A stretch of DNA of 64,000 nucleotides. Source: Bradyrhizobium sp. Ghvi (GTDB taxonomy: Bacteria > Pseudomonadota > Alphaproteobacteria > Rhizobiales > Xanthobacteraceae). Positions 16,651 to 24,377 of the stretch are shown here, one piece after another. Below the pieces are notes generated by a model. The model was not told the origin of the DNA and ran no database searches. It saw nothing but the letters and a program-made list of their open reading frames with translations. Positions within the stretch are counted from its first letter, which is position 1. Every line of letters starts with the position of its first letter. The stretch covers positions 124,001 to 188,000 of the forward strand of contig NZ_FOVU01000006.1 in NCBI RefSeq assembly GCF_900115265.1, given 5' to 3'. The translations under genes were made by a program, and so were the position numbers.

Positions 16651-17694
16651 TCAGCGCCTCGCAAGCAGGCCCTGCGGCCGAAGCGCCAGCACCAGCACCA
16701 TGATCAGGAAGGTCACGACGATGGCGTAGGTCGGGATGTAGACCGAGCCGAGCTGCTCGGCGAGGCCGATGATCAGCGCGCCGAGCGCGGCCCCCGGGAT
16801 CGAGCCCATGCCGCCGACGATCACGACGACGAGGGAGGCAAGCAGGAAGCGGATATCCTCGCCGGGTGAGAGCGACTGGAAAGTGCCCCCGACCACGCCG
16901 GCAATGCCGGCAAGCCCGGCGCCGAGGGCGAAGACCAGCACGAAGACGATCTGGATGCGTACGCCGGTTGCGGCAAGAATGTCGCGATCATCGACGCCGG
17001 CGCGGATGATCATCCCGATCCGGGTGCGGTTGAGTGCGAGCCACATCGCGATGCCGATGATGACCGAGGCCAGGAAGATCACGAGCCGCACCAGCGGATA
17101 GCGCAAGTAAACCGGCTCGCCCGAGGATTTCACCGCGGTGATCAGCGGCAGCTCGATCGGACCGATCAGCCAACTCGGAGTCTGGATCTGGTAGAAGTCG
17201 CCGCCGCAAGCCCACAACATGAGATCGGCAAACACGATCGAGAGCCCGATCGTCACCATGGTCTGGCGCAGATCCTGGCCCTCCATGCGGCGGAACACGA
17301 GGACCTGGAGCAGCACGCCGACCAGCGCCGTCAGGACGAAGGCGACGATGAAGGAGAGAATCCAGGACCCGGTCGAGGCGCTGATGGCATAGCCCACATA
17401 GCCACCGAACAGATAGAGCGAGCCATGGGCAAGGTTGACGTTGCGCATCAGGCCGAAGATCAGCGTGAAGCCGCTGGCAACGAGAAAATATAGGCCGCCG
17501 AGCGTGATGCCGTTGAAGAGCGCGTTGAGGAACACCCGCTTGCGGCCGATGGCCTCTTCAAGTCCGGGCGGCCACACCGCGAAGATCAGCCACAGCGCCA
17601 CTGCGACCGCGATGATGACGATCAGTGCCCAGGCAGGATGGCGCTCGACAAAGCGGGTCATGGCGTCACTCGCCCCGCTCGTGACGGCCGCCAT
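16651..17694 (-). CDS. livH: ABC transporter permease, LivH type
   Basis: The 347-residue integral membrane protein has the LivH core (NGITLGGLYFLVASGFTLIF, then a VNLAHGSLYLFGG segment) and the EAA-like loop near GMIIRAGVDDRDIL. The first 45 residues hold an extra hydrophobic helix before the core. The start codon is ATG 17694 behind GAGG; a GTG sits just upstream. It is the first permease gene of the importer, 162 bases downstream of the AraC gene, and that gap shows no recognisable element. Confidence 0.9.
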   Translation of the reverse strand: MAAVTSGASDAMTRFVERHPAWALIVIIAVAVALWLIFAVWPPGLEEAIGRKRVFLNALFNGITLGGLYFLVASGFTLIFGLMRNVNLAHGSLYLFGGYVGYAISASTGSWILSFIVAFVLTALVGVLLQVLVFRRMEGQDLRQTMVTIGLSIVFADLMLWACGGDFYQIQTPSWLIGPIELPLITAVKSSGEPVYLRYPLVRLVIFLASVIIGIAMWLALNRTRIGMIIRAGVDDRDILAATGVRIQIVFVLVFALGAGLAGIAGVVGGTFQSLSPGEDIRFLLASLVVVIVGGMGSIPGAALGALIIGLAEQLGSVYIPTYAIVVTFLIMVLVLALRPQGLLARR

Positions 17695-17856
17695 CACACC
17701 TCAAATGCAGGTCGGACAGCCCTGTGCAGGCTGCGTACCTCGCCATGGACGTGCGTCCTCCCCGGACATGCGATCCTCTTTTCGGGATCGCGTTCTGCCC
17801 ATCTTAATAGCGGTGGCGGGGGCGCATTTGATCGTGAGTATCTTTTCGCGCGCCCG

Positions 17857-18684
17857 TCAGGCGCGCAAAACCTTGGCCGCGCGGCGATAATCGGTCGGCG
17901 CCATGCCGACATTGGCAGCGAAGAAGCGGGTGAAACCACTCTGCGAGGAGAAGCCGAGATCGAAGCCGATATCGGCGATCGCCGCCTCGCTCGCCACCAA
18001 CGCCTCGAGCGCCTGCTCCATCATCAGCGTGTTGAGATAGAGGTGGGGCGTCACGCCGGTCTGGGTGCGAAACAGCCGGTAGAAGTGCGGCCGCGACAGC
18101 CCGGATTCGCGTGCGATGGTGTCGAGCTCGATCTCGGCACCTGGGCTCTCCGACATCATCTTGATGCATTTGCGCACCCGGAAATCGGTGACGGCGCCGT
18201 TGGCACGCGGATCGCGCGCGATCCTCGCCTGCTGCCAGCTTTCGTCGTAGCACACGTCGATCAGCCGTCTCAGCTCGCCATCGAGGCTGCTGAGCGAGGG
18301 GGCACCGCACACGAGTGCGGCTGCGTGCCGGATTTGCCTGTCCAGCGCCGCCGAGCGCGTGAACTGCGTCCGACCGAAACGCAGCCGGTCGGCGCCGGGC
18401 ACATCGGGCGCGAACCACTCCGCATTGACGTAAAGCACGAAGAAGACCGCGCCGCCGTCGAGGTCGGAGGGCAGGAAATTATGCGGCTCCCATGGATTGA
18501 CTGCAACCACGGAACCTTCGGTGAGCTCGTATCGTCCATCGCTGACATCGATGGATGCGGGACGCCCTCCGACATGGAAGATCAAATGACCCTCGCGATG
18601 CGCGTGGATATTGAAAGGGCGGTTCAACTGATAGACCGTCGCCCGGCCGAAGCGGCCGTGGAAGACGGCGAGCGCGCGGCTCAT
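17857..18684 (-). CDS. AraC-family transcriptional regulator
   Basis: The predicted 275-residue regulator has an N-terminal cupin-like sensor domain (FNIHAHREGHLIFHV near residue 25) and a C-terminal AraC DNA-binding domain. Its two helix-turn-helix units are around ESGLSRPHFYRLFR and GFSSQSGFTRFF. I placed the start at ATG 18684, preceded by GGGAGG; a longer reading to 18795 would run through the stem-loop described next. The gene lies inside the operon on the same strand, between the binding-protein gene and livH. It therefore probably senses the imported compound and controls the train (inference). Confidence 0.88.
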   Translation of the reverse strand: MSRALAVFHGRFGRATVYQLNRPFNIHAHREGHLIFHVGGRPASIDVSDGRYELTEGSVVAVNPWEPHNFLPSDLDGGAVFFVLYVNAEWFAPDVPGADRLRFGRTQFTRSAALDRQIRHAAALVCGAPSLSSLDGELRRLIDVCYDESWQQARIARDPRANGAVTDFRVRKCIKMMSESPGAEIELDTIARESGLSRPHFYRLFRTQTGVTPHLYLNTLMMEQALEALVASEAAIADIGFDLGFSSQSGFTRFFAANVGMAPTDYRRAAKVLRA

Positions 18685-18732
18685 GCCTTCCCTCCCGGTA
18701 GCTCTTGCTTTTTTTGTAGCGTTCAACAACCT

Positions 18733-18784
18733 GGGAGAGAATGCAAGGGGATGCAAATATCGCACCCCTTTACAAATCTCTCCC
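18733..18784 (-). other. Long two-tier stem-loop between binding-protein and AraC genes
   Basis: A perfect 8-bp outer stem (gggagaga at 18733-18740 with tctctccc at 18777-18784) encloses a second 9-bp stem (aagggg-tgc at 18745-18754 with gcacccctt at 18762-18770). The inner stem has a single bulged A and a 7-base loop. It starts 31 bases after the binding-protein stop on the minus strand and no T-run follows, so it is not a classical intrinsic terminator. A position just 3' of a periplasmic-binding-protein gene suits an mRNA-stabilising or processing hairpin that raises binding-protein yield over the rest of the operon. A protein-binding operator is the alternative. Confidence 0.65.
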
Positions 18785-18815
18785 TGGTCAGTCATCGCTC
18801 GCGAACGAGACTACG

Positions 18816-20066
18816 TCAGTACTTCTTACATTCCGGCACTGTACGGCTTGGCAAACCGATTTTGGCGAACACCGCGGGGTCGTAGCCCAGCGTCTGGTTC
18901 ACGTTGGGGATCACCTTCACGACCTTCGAGAACAGTGCGCCCTTTCCATCGTCGACCACCTCAGTGACGAAGTTGGTGCCGATCGCCTGGCGGTTGGAGT
19001 CGAGCTTGATCTTGCCGTTGGGAGCATCGAGCTCGATCTTGGCCAGGGCTTCCTTGTACTTGGCCTGGTTATTGGAGAGATCTCCATTGACCTGACGGAG
19101 CGCCAGGATCAACGCCATCGTCGAGCCATAGTAATTGGTGGCGAGCAGCGACGGGCTCGGGAAGCGCTTGTTCGGCGGGAAGGCGTCCTGATAGTCCTTC
19201 ACGAACTTCTGCCAGCCGGGATCCTCCCAGGTATCGGCCTGGCCGCTCGCGGCCAGCGTGCCGATCAGGGCGCTCTTGGCATTGCCCTTGGACGACAGGA
19301 TGGTCTGGTCGATCATGATGGAGCCACCCATCAGATGCGCCTTACCGCCGGCCTGCTGATACTGGTTGAGGAAGTTGACGGCATCCGCGCCGCCAAGGCC
19401 GAGATAGATCGCATCGACATCGTCGGGTAGGGCGGCGATGACCGAGGCAAAGTCCTTGGTGCCGAGTGGCACCCATTGCCGGTTGGTGACCTGGCCCCCG
19501 GCGCCGCAAAATTCGAGCACGAGGCCGAACACCTGGGTGTAGATGAACGAATAGTCCTCCCCGACGGTCGCGATCTTGCGGTAGCCCTTGGTTTCATAGG
19601 CATATTTGCCGAGGCCCACCTGCCACTGAGCGCCGTCCATGTTGTAGCGGAAGAAATTCGGGGCAGGATCGACATAGGTCGTTTCCTGGGCGCCCGAGGC
19701 GGCGTTGATGAAGGTCAGCTCGGGGTGGGTCTTGGCGAAGTTCTTGACCGCGATGCCTTCGTCGCCGGACAGAGGCGACAGCAGGATCTGCACCTTGTCC
19801 TGCTCGATCAGCTTTCGCACGGCGCGGACCGCGGAGTCCGGCGTTGCGTCGGTCGAGGCAATGACGAATTCGAGTTCCTTGTCGCCGACCTTCTTGCCGA
19901 GGACGTTGAGAGCGGTCTGGAAGCCACGGATGCCGTCTTCGCCAAGTACGGTGTAGGTACCTTCGAGCGTCGCGGTGACGCCGACCTTGATCTTTTCCTG
20001 TGCGAAGGCGGTGCCCGACAATAGCAGGCTGCTCAACGCAATCAGTCCTAGACTGCCTTTCAACAT
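18816..20066 (-). CDS. ABC transporter substrate-binding protein (Leu/Ile/Val type)
   Basis: The 416-residue protein begins with a Sec signal peptide ending TAFA|QEKIKVG. It has the type I periplasmic-binding fold of the branched-chain amino acid group (VGVTATLEGTYTVLGEDGIRG, then a GEDYSFIYTQVF segment). The start at ATG 20066 is set by the strong GGGAGGAG upstream and the position of the signal peptide. It is the first gene of the minus-strand train, so the main promoter should lie in the 244-base gap 20067-20310, where I could not assign boxes with confidence. It delivers the substrate to LivHM. Confidence 0.9.
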   Translation of the reverse strand: MLKGSLGLIALSSLLLSGTAFAQEKIKVGVTATLEGTYTVLGEDGIRGFQTALNVLGKKVGDKELEFVIASTDATPDSAVRAVRKLIEQDKVQILLSPLSGDEGIAVKNFAKTHPELTFINAASGAQETTYVDPAPNFFRYNMDGAQWQVGLGKYAYETKGYRKIATVGEDYSFIYTQVFGLVLEFCGAGGQVTNRQWVPLGTKDFASVIAALPDDVDAIYLGLGGADAVNFLNQYQQAGGKAHLMGGSIMIDQTILSSKGNAKSALIGTLAASGQADTWEDPGWQKFVKDYQDAFPPNKRFPSPSLLATNYYGSTMALILALRQVNGDLSNNQAKYKEALAKIELDAPNGKIKLDSNRQAIGTNFVTEVVDDGKGALFSKVVKVIPNVNQTLGYDPAVFAKIGLPSRTVPECKKY

Positions 20067-20310
20067 TGCTCTCCTCCCTGGGGCGTCCTCGTCGTTGTTT
20101 GTCACGGTACCCGCGAGTCCGCCGCATGGTGCGGCGTTCCTGCAGGGCCAGCGCTTCTTGGGATCAAAGCTAACCGAACTCGGATGCAGTGCACGCGTCG
20201 AAGCCTTGTGTGGCTTAACGGGTAGTCTCATTTTGAATGGTGCGTCGCAAATCGTTCCGCGGTGCAATAGGCTCGCCATAGGGTGGAACGGGCCGGCGTT
20301 TCGTCTGACG

Positions 20311-21109
20311 TCACGTGCGGATCACAAAGCCCTTGGCGAGGTGATTCCGCACGAAATAGATCAGTGCGATTCCGGGGACGAGGGCGAGGACGGTCATGGC
20401 CATGACGAGGCCGAAATCGGTGCGGAAGCCGAACAGAGCATTGATGGCCATGGTGATCGGCTTGCCGCCTGTGGTCGTCAGGATGCGGGCCAGCACCACC
20501 TCCACCCAGGAGAAGATGAAGCAGAAGAACGCAGTCACGCCGATGCCTGGCCTGATCGCCGGAACAAGGTGGCGGAAGAAGAAGCCGGGCAGCGAATGGC
20601 CGTCCAGGAAGGCCATCTCGTCGAACTCGCGCGGCACCGAGGCGATGAAACCCTCCAGGATCCAGATCGCGATCGGAATGTTGAAGACGCAGTGAACCAG
20701 CGCGATGCCGACCGGGGTGTTCTCCAAGCCGATCTGCGCGAACATGACGAAGATCGGCAGCGACAGCACGACCGTCGGCGTGATGCGAAACACCAGCAGC
20801 AGGAAGAACAGCTGCCGGTCGCCGACGAAGCTGTAGCGGGCGAACGCATAGGCGGCGGGCAATCCGACGCCGAGGCAAAGTGCGACGTTCAGGACGACAT
20901 AGATTACGGAGTTGAGAATCGATTGTTTCAGAACCGGCGAATGCAGGATGTTCTGGTAGTTGACGAGGCTAAAATGCCCCCCCTGCAATTCCGGCTCTGG
21001 GCAAGGTGGATATGAGGCTGGTGATGATCGTCTGCGCCAGCGGCACCAGGACGAAGGCGCCGACCAAGGTGAACAGGGCGATCCGCCCGGCCGATGTCAG
21101 CGACTTCAC
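20311..21109 (-). pseudogene. glpQ: Carbohydrate ABC permease (GlpQ-like), frameshifted in a G7 run
   Basis: Read from GTG 21109, the product starts VKSLTSAGRIALFTLV and runs to GIAGGAF-stop. One base fewer in the G7 tract (C7 on the plus strand, 20977-20983) gives GIAGGHFSLVNYQN and continues to the normal permease end FVRNHLAKGFVIRT, 265 residues in total. The repaired protein has six hydrophobic segments and the EAA-type loop (FDEMAFLDG). It resembles the rhizobial glycerol transporter permease GlpQ, as I recall that family. The GTG overlaps the glpP stop (GTGA). Homopolymer sequencing error, a true mutation and slippage are all possible. No ATPase or binding-protein gene of this class is nearby. 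Confidence 0.75.
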
Positions 21110-21984
21110 CTGGCGGGCTCCATCGCGACGGGCGCCCTTGTGCTCGTGGCCGCCTTGAAGGTCCACGCGACCGTCAGGACGATCAGGAAATAGACCATCG
21201 AGCGGGCGGCTGACGGTCCGTAGTTGAACGCCTGAATCTCCTCGCCGAGATCGAGACTGAGGAATGCGGTGGCGCTGTCGGGGCCTCCGGCGTTGATGCG
21301 GAAGGCTTCGACGTAGATCATGAAGCTGTCCATGAAGCGAAGCAGAACCGCCATCGACAGCACGGTCTTCATCTTCGGCAGCTGGATGAAGCGAAACACC
21401 TGCCATTGCGATGCGGCATCGATGGCTGCGGCCTGATAGTAGGCGGGCGAAATGCTGGAGATGCCGGCATAGGCCAGCACGACGACCAGGCCGAGCCAAT
21501 GCCAGGTGTCCATCACGACAAGCACGATCCAGGTGTGCAGCGCATTGAACTTGTAATCGAAACCCGCGCCCAACCAGGCCAGCGAACGGCCGGCAAGACC
21601 GGCATCGGGATTAATGAAGTTGAGCCAGATCACCGGGATCATGTTCCAGGGCACCACCAGCGGCAGGGTGATCAGGACGAGGACGATGCTGACGATGAAG
21701 CGATGCGATCGCTGCAGCAAAAGCGCAATCCAGATGCCGATCGGCAACTGGATCGAGAGCACGATGGCCGAGAACAGAAAGCTTCGCGCCAGGCTCGCGT
21801 AGAAGCGCTCCGACGCGACGATGTTGTGGTACCAGTCGAGGCCGACCCAATAGGGATTGTTCAGGCTGAACAGGTCCTGGAAGGAGTAATTGGTGACGGC
21901 GATCAGAGGGAGGATGCCGACGAAGGTCATGATGATCAGCGCGGGGAGCACCAGGAACCAGGCTCTGTTGTCGTAGGGCTTCAT
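21106..21984 (-). CDS. glpP: Carbohydrate ABC permease (GlpP/MalF-like)
   Basis: The 292-residue permease starts MKPYDNRAWFLVLP and has six predicted membrane spans with an EAA loop (YYQAAAIDAASQWQVF). The pattern is close to the rhizobial glycerol permease GlpP. An upstream ATG at 22041 is rejected because it would place the start inside an intrinsic terminator. The chosen ATG has no good ribosome site. Only 36 bases separate it from the terminator, which leaves little room for a promoter. With its partner frameshifted and ATPases absent, the pair looks like a remnant of a larger operon. Assignment to glycerol is tentative. Confidence 0.75.
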   Translation of the reverse strand: MKPYDNRAWFLVLPALIIMTFVGILPLIAVTNYSFQDLFSLNNPYWVGLDWYHNIVASERFYASLARSFLFSAIVLSIQLPIGIWIALLLQRSHRFIVSIVLVLITLPLVVPWNMIPVIWLNFINPDAGLAGRSLAWLGAGFDYKFNALHTWIVLVVMDTWHWLGLVVVLAYAGISSISPAYYQAAAIDAASQWQVFRFIQLPKMKTVLSMAVLLRFMDSFMIYVEAFRINAGGPDSATAFLSLDLGEEIQAFNYGPSAARSMVYFLIVLTVAWTFKAATSTRAPVAMEPAR

Positions 21985-22020
21985 TTCGAACGATTGCAAC
22001 GGGGACGCGCCCGGGCACGA

Positions 22021-22052
22021 AAAAAGGGCCTCGATTGACACCGAGGCCCTTC
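22021..22052 (-). terminator. Intrinsic terminator of the peptide-binding-protein gene
   Basis: On the minus strand the sequence forms a 10-bp perfect stem (aagggcctcg with cgaggccctt) around an 8-base loop, followed at once by TTTTTT. It lies 97 bases after the stop of the gene ending at 22149. Stem strength and T-run make this the clearest rho-independent terminator in the window. It also rules out the long start of the downstream permease gene. Confidence 0.88.
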
Positions 22053-22148
22053 AGCATTCCCGATCGAGCGTGAGTTAGCGCCTCACACGGTCCAAATCCA
22101 AGAGACAGCAGCGCAGCCCAGTTCCGCGCGGTGCTCATGCGCGGTTGG

Positions 22149-23936
22149 TCAGCTCCGATACCAGCTCCCCAGATTCCAAGTCGTGACATCCCAGCCCGAG
22201 ATGTCGGTCATGAGGTTGTTGACAGCGCCGCCGACGATGTAGCGCGACAGCAGCGGGAGAAATACGTCTGCTTCGCAGAAGATCTCGTTGACCTTGATCA
22301 GCAGCGCGGCGCGCTTGACCGGGTCGAGCTCCTGCTGCGCGGCCTTGTAGGCCTTGTCGGCTCCGGGATCGGACCAGCGCGAGACGTTGCGTCCGAGCCA
22401 TTTATTGTCCTTATTGGCGATTTCCCAGGAGACGCATTGGTTCAGGAACCGCTCGGGGTCGGGCTGCGGCATCGTCGTGTTGTACATCTCCATGTCGCAA
22501 TAGAATTTCGAGTAGGTGTCGGGGTTGCCGACATCAGACGAGAAGAACACTGATGCGGTGACCGACTTGAGCTCGATCTCGATGCCGGCTTTCTGGCAGG
22601 CCTGCTTGACGATGGCCTGCGTCTTCTGCCGGGGGGCGTTTGTCGAGGTCTGGAAGACATATTTGAGCTTCTTGCCGTCCTTCTCTCGGATGCCGTCCGC
22701 GCCCATCTTCCAGCCGGCCTCGTCGAGAATCTTGTTCGCCTTGTCGATGTTGAACTCGTAAGCAAGCTTGGGCGACTTGAACTGCGTGGGCTGGTTGACG
22801 AAGCTCGCGGTTGCGACGGCGGCGCGGCCGTATATGAATTTCTGGATTCCGTCGCGGTCGATCAGCAGGTTGAGCGCCCGGCGCACCGCCGGGTCCGACA
22901 GCGTCGGATGCTTGGTCTTCGCGTTGGAGCGCTCACCATCGACCTCGGTCCATGGATCGGTCGTGTTGAGGATGATGAACTCGACACCGCCGGCCGTCGT
23001 GAACTCCACCTTGCCCTTGCCGCCGGCCTCCATGCGCTTGAGGATCTCGTCCTCGACCAGCAGGTTCCAGGCATAGTCGTATTCGCCGGTCTGCAGCACG
23101 GCGCGCGCCGCAGAGACCGCGTCGCCGCCGCCCTTGATCTCGAACGTGTCGAAATACGGCTGGTTCTTGACATGATAGTCGGGATTGCGTTCGGCCCGGA
23201 CCAGATCGCCCGGCTTGAACTCGACGAATTTGTAGGGACCGGTGCCGACCGGCTTCAGATTGCCCGGCGCATCGCGCGACTTCGCGCCGACGTAGTCGGC
23301 GAAATGATGTTTCGGCAGGATCTGGCCGATCGCACCGACGAAGGGATCGGCCCAGAACGGGGTCGGCGCCTTGAAGACCACCTTGACGGTGTGATCGTCG
23401 ATCTTCTCGACCGTGATGTTCTGATAGGACCCGGTGGTGTAGGCAGCGGTGGCGAGATCGGCGGCGTAAGCCCACGTGAAGACGACGTCGTCGGCGGTGA
23501 ACGGCTTGCCGTCATGCCACTTCACGCCCTGCTTCAGCTTCCAGATCACGCTGGTGCCGTCGGCCGAGAGGCCGCCACTGGCTTTGGTCGGGACTTCGGC
23601 GGCAAGGCAGGGGATGAGGTTGCCGTCCCTGTCCCAGCCGGCGAGCGGCTCGAAGAAGACGCGTGAGGCGACCTGGTCCTTGGTGCCGAGCGCGAAATGC
23701 GGATTGAGCAGGGTGGGGGCCTGCCAGACCAGCATCTTGAGCGGACCGCCGCCGCCGGCCTTGGTCGGCTTGTAGGCGAGCGTGGCGTCGGCCATCGCCA
23801 CGTCGTTCCAGAGCAGGATCTGGCTGGCGACCGGCGCAGCGATCCCGACCGCGGCCATGGACTGGATGAACGAGCGCCGCGACAGCGTCCCCTGCTTCAC
23901 CTCCGCGATGAATCCGCGGATGTCGTTTTCGTCCAT
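22149..23936 (-). CDS. Peptide/nickel-type ABC substrate-binding protein, Tat-exported
   Basis: The 595-residue protein belongs to the SBP_bac_5 (DppA/OppA) family: KMLVWQAPTLLNPHFA near the N-terminus, then WKLKQGVKWHDGKPFTADDV, then PVGTGPYKF. A twin-arginine signal (LSRRSFIQ) near residue 20 is followed by a hydrophobic stretch, so export should be by Tat. ATG 23936 follows GGAGG; open frame further upstream is antisense to the neighbouring oxidoreductase. The gene stands alone, with a terminator downstream and no permease or ATPase of its class in the window. It therefore must feed a transporter encoded elsewhere or have a chemosensory or chaperone-like role. Confidence 0.9.
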   Translation of the reverse strand: MDENDIRGFIAEVKQGTLSRRSFIQSMAAVGIAAPVASQILLWNDVAMADATLAYKPTKAGGGGPLKMLVWQAPTLLNPHFALGTKDQVASRVFFEPLAGWDRDGNLIPCLAAEVPTKASGGLSADGTSVIWKLKQGVKWHDGKPFTADDVVFTWAYAADLATAAYTTGSYQNITVEKIDDHTVKVVFKAPTPFWADPFVGAIGQILPKHHFADYVGAKSRDAPGNLKPVGTGPYKFVEFKPGDLVRAERNPDYHVKNQPYFDTFEIKGGGDAVSAARAVLQTGEYDYAWNLLVEDEILKRMEAGGKGKVEFTTAGGVEFIILNTTDPWTEVDGERSNAKTKHPTLSDPAVRRALNLLIDRDGIQKFIYGRAAVATASFVNQPTQFKSPKLAYEFNIDKANKILDEAGWKMGADGIREKDGKKLKYVFQTSTNAPRQKTQAIVKQACQKAGIEIELKSVTASVFFSSDVGNPDTYSKFYCDMEMYNTTMPQPDPERFLNQCVSWEIANKDNKWLGRNVSRWSDPGADKAYKAAQQELDPVKRAALLIKVNEIFCEADVFLPLLSRYIVGGAVNNLMTDISGWDVTTWNLGSWYRS

Positions 23937-24377
23937 CAGATGACCTCCACCTGCCGCAAGAACAGTCGTCACCGGCAGGTCATCATGTTGCATCGGGCAC
24001 GAGGCGGCAATGCCGACGATGGTGGAAAGCGGTGCGACGAAATGGCGAGCAAGGACCGCGGGCTGTCCACCCAGAGAATGAGAAGGCGCATCTCCAAATT
24101 CGAACGCAGACAGAAGATCGATGCCGTTGCACCTTGCTCCGTCATTGCGAGCGCAGCGACGCAATCCAGGATTCCTCCGCGGAACGACTCTGGATTCGCT
24201 GCGCTCGCAATGACGCGGTGGAAACCGCGTGCCCCAAGGCCTGCAATCAGTGGATGCCGCCATGCGCGCGGTTCCGCGCATCGGTATTCCGTTGCCCTGC
24301 ACACGGGCCTCATTATATTGGCGCAACGATTGCAACCGGAGCTGCCTGCGCGGCGCTCCGCGAGTGAGGGCCACGCG
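23937..24377. other. Divergent intergenic region with one palindromic repeat
   Basis: This 441-base gap separates the divergently transcribed peptide-binding-protein and molybdoenzyme genes. It must hold both promoters, but I could not assign -35/-10 boxes with confidence. The only clear structure is the palindromic repeat at 24143-24214. Confidence 0.6.
24143..24214. repeat. Dispersed palindromic repeat, copy A
   Basis: A 72-base imperfect palindrome whose arms start cattgcgagcgcagcg and end cgctgcgctcgcaatg, with ctccgcggaacgactctgga in the centre. A second copy with nearly the same arms and centre lies at 53090-53161. I recall this family as abundant in intergenic DNA of Bradyrhizobium and Rhodopseudomonas. 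It can form a long hairpin in RNA from either strand. Confidence 0.85.

Noticed and set aside
18816..20279. A longer binding-protein start at 20279
   Set aside because: It would put 71 residues in front of a good signal peptide. The GGGAGGAG site supports ATG 20066.
20067..20310. A specific promoter for the 20-kb gene train
   Set aside because: A promoter must be near here, but no -35/-10 pair or AraC-type direct repeat stands out enough to report.
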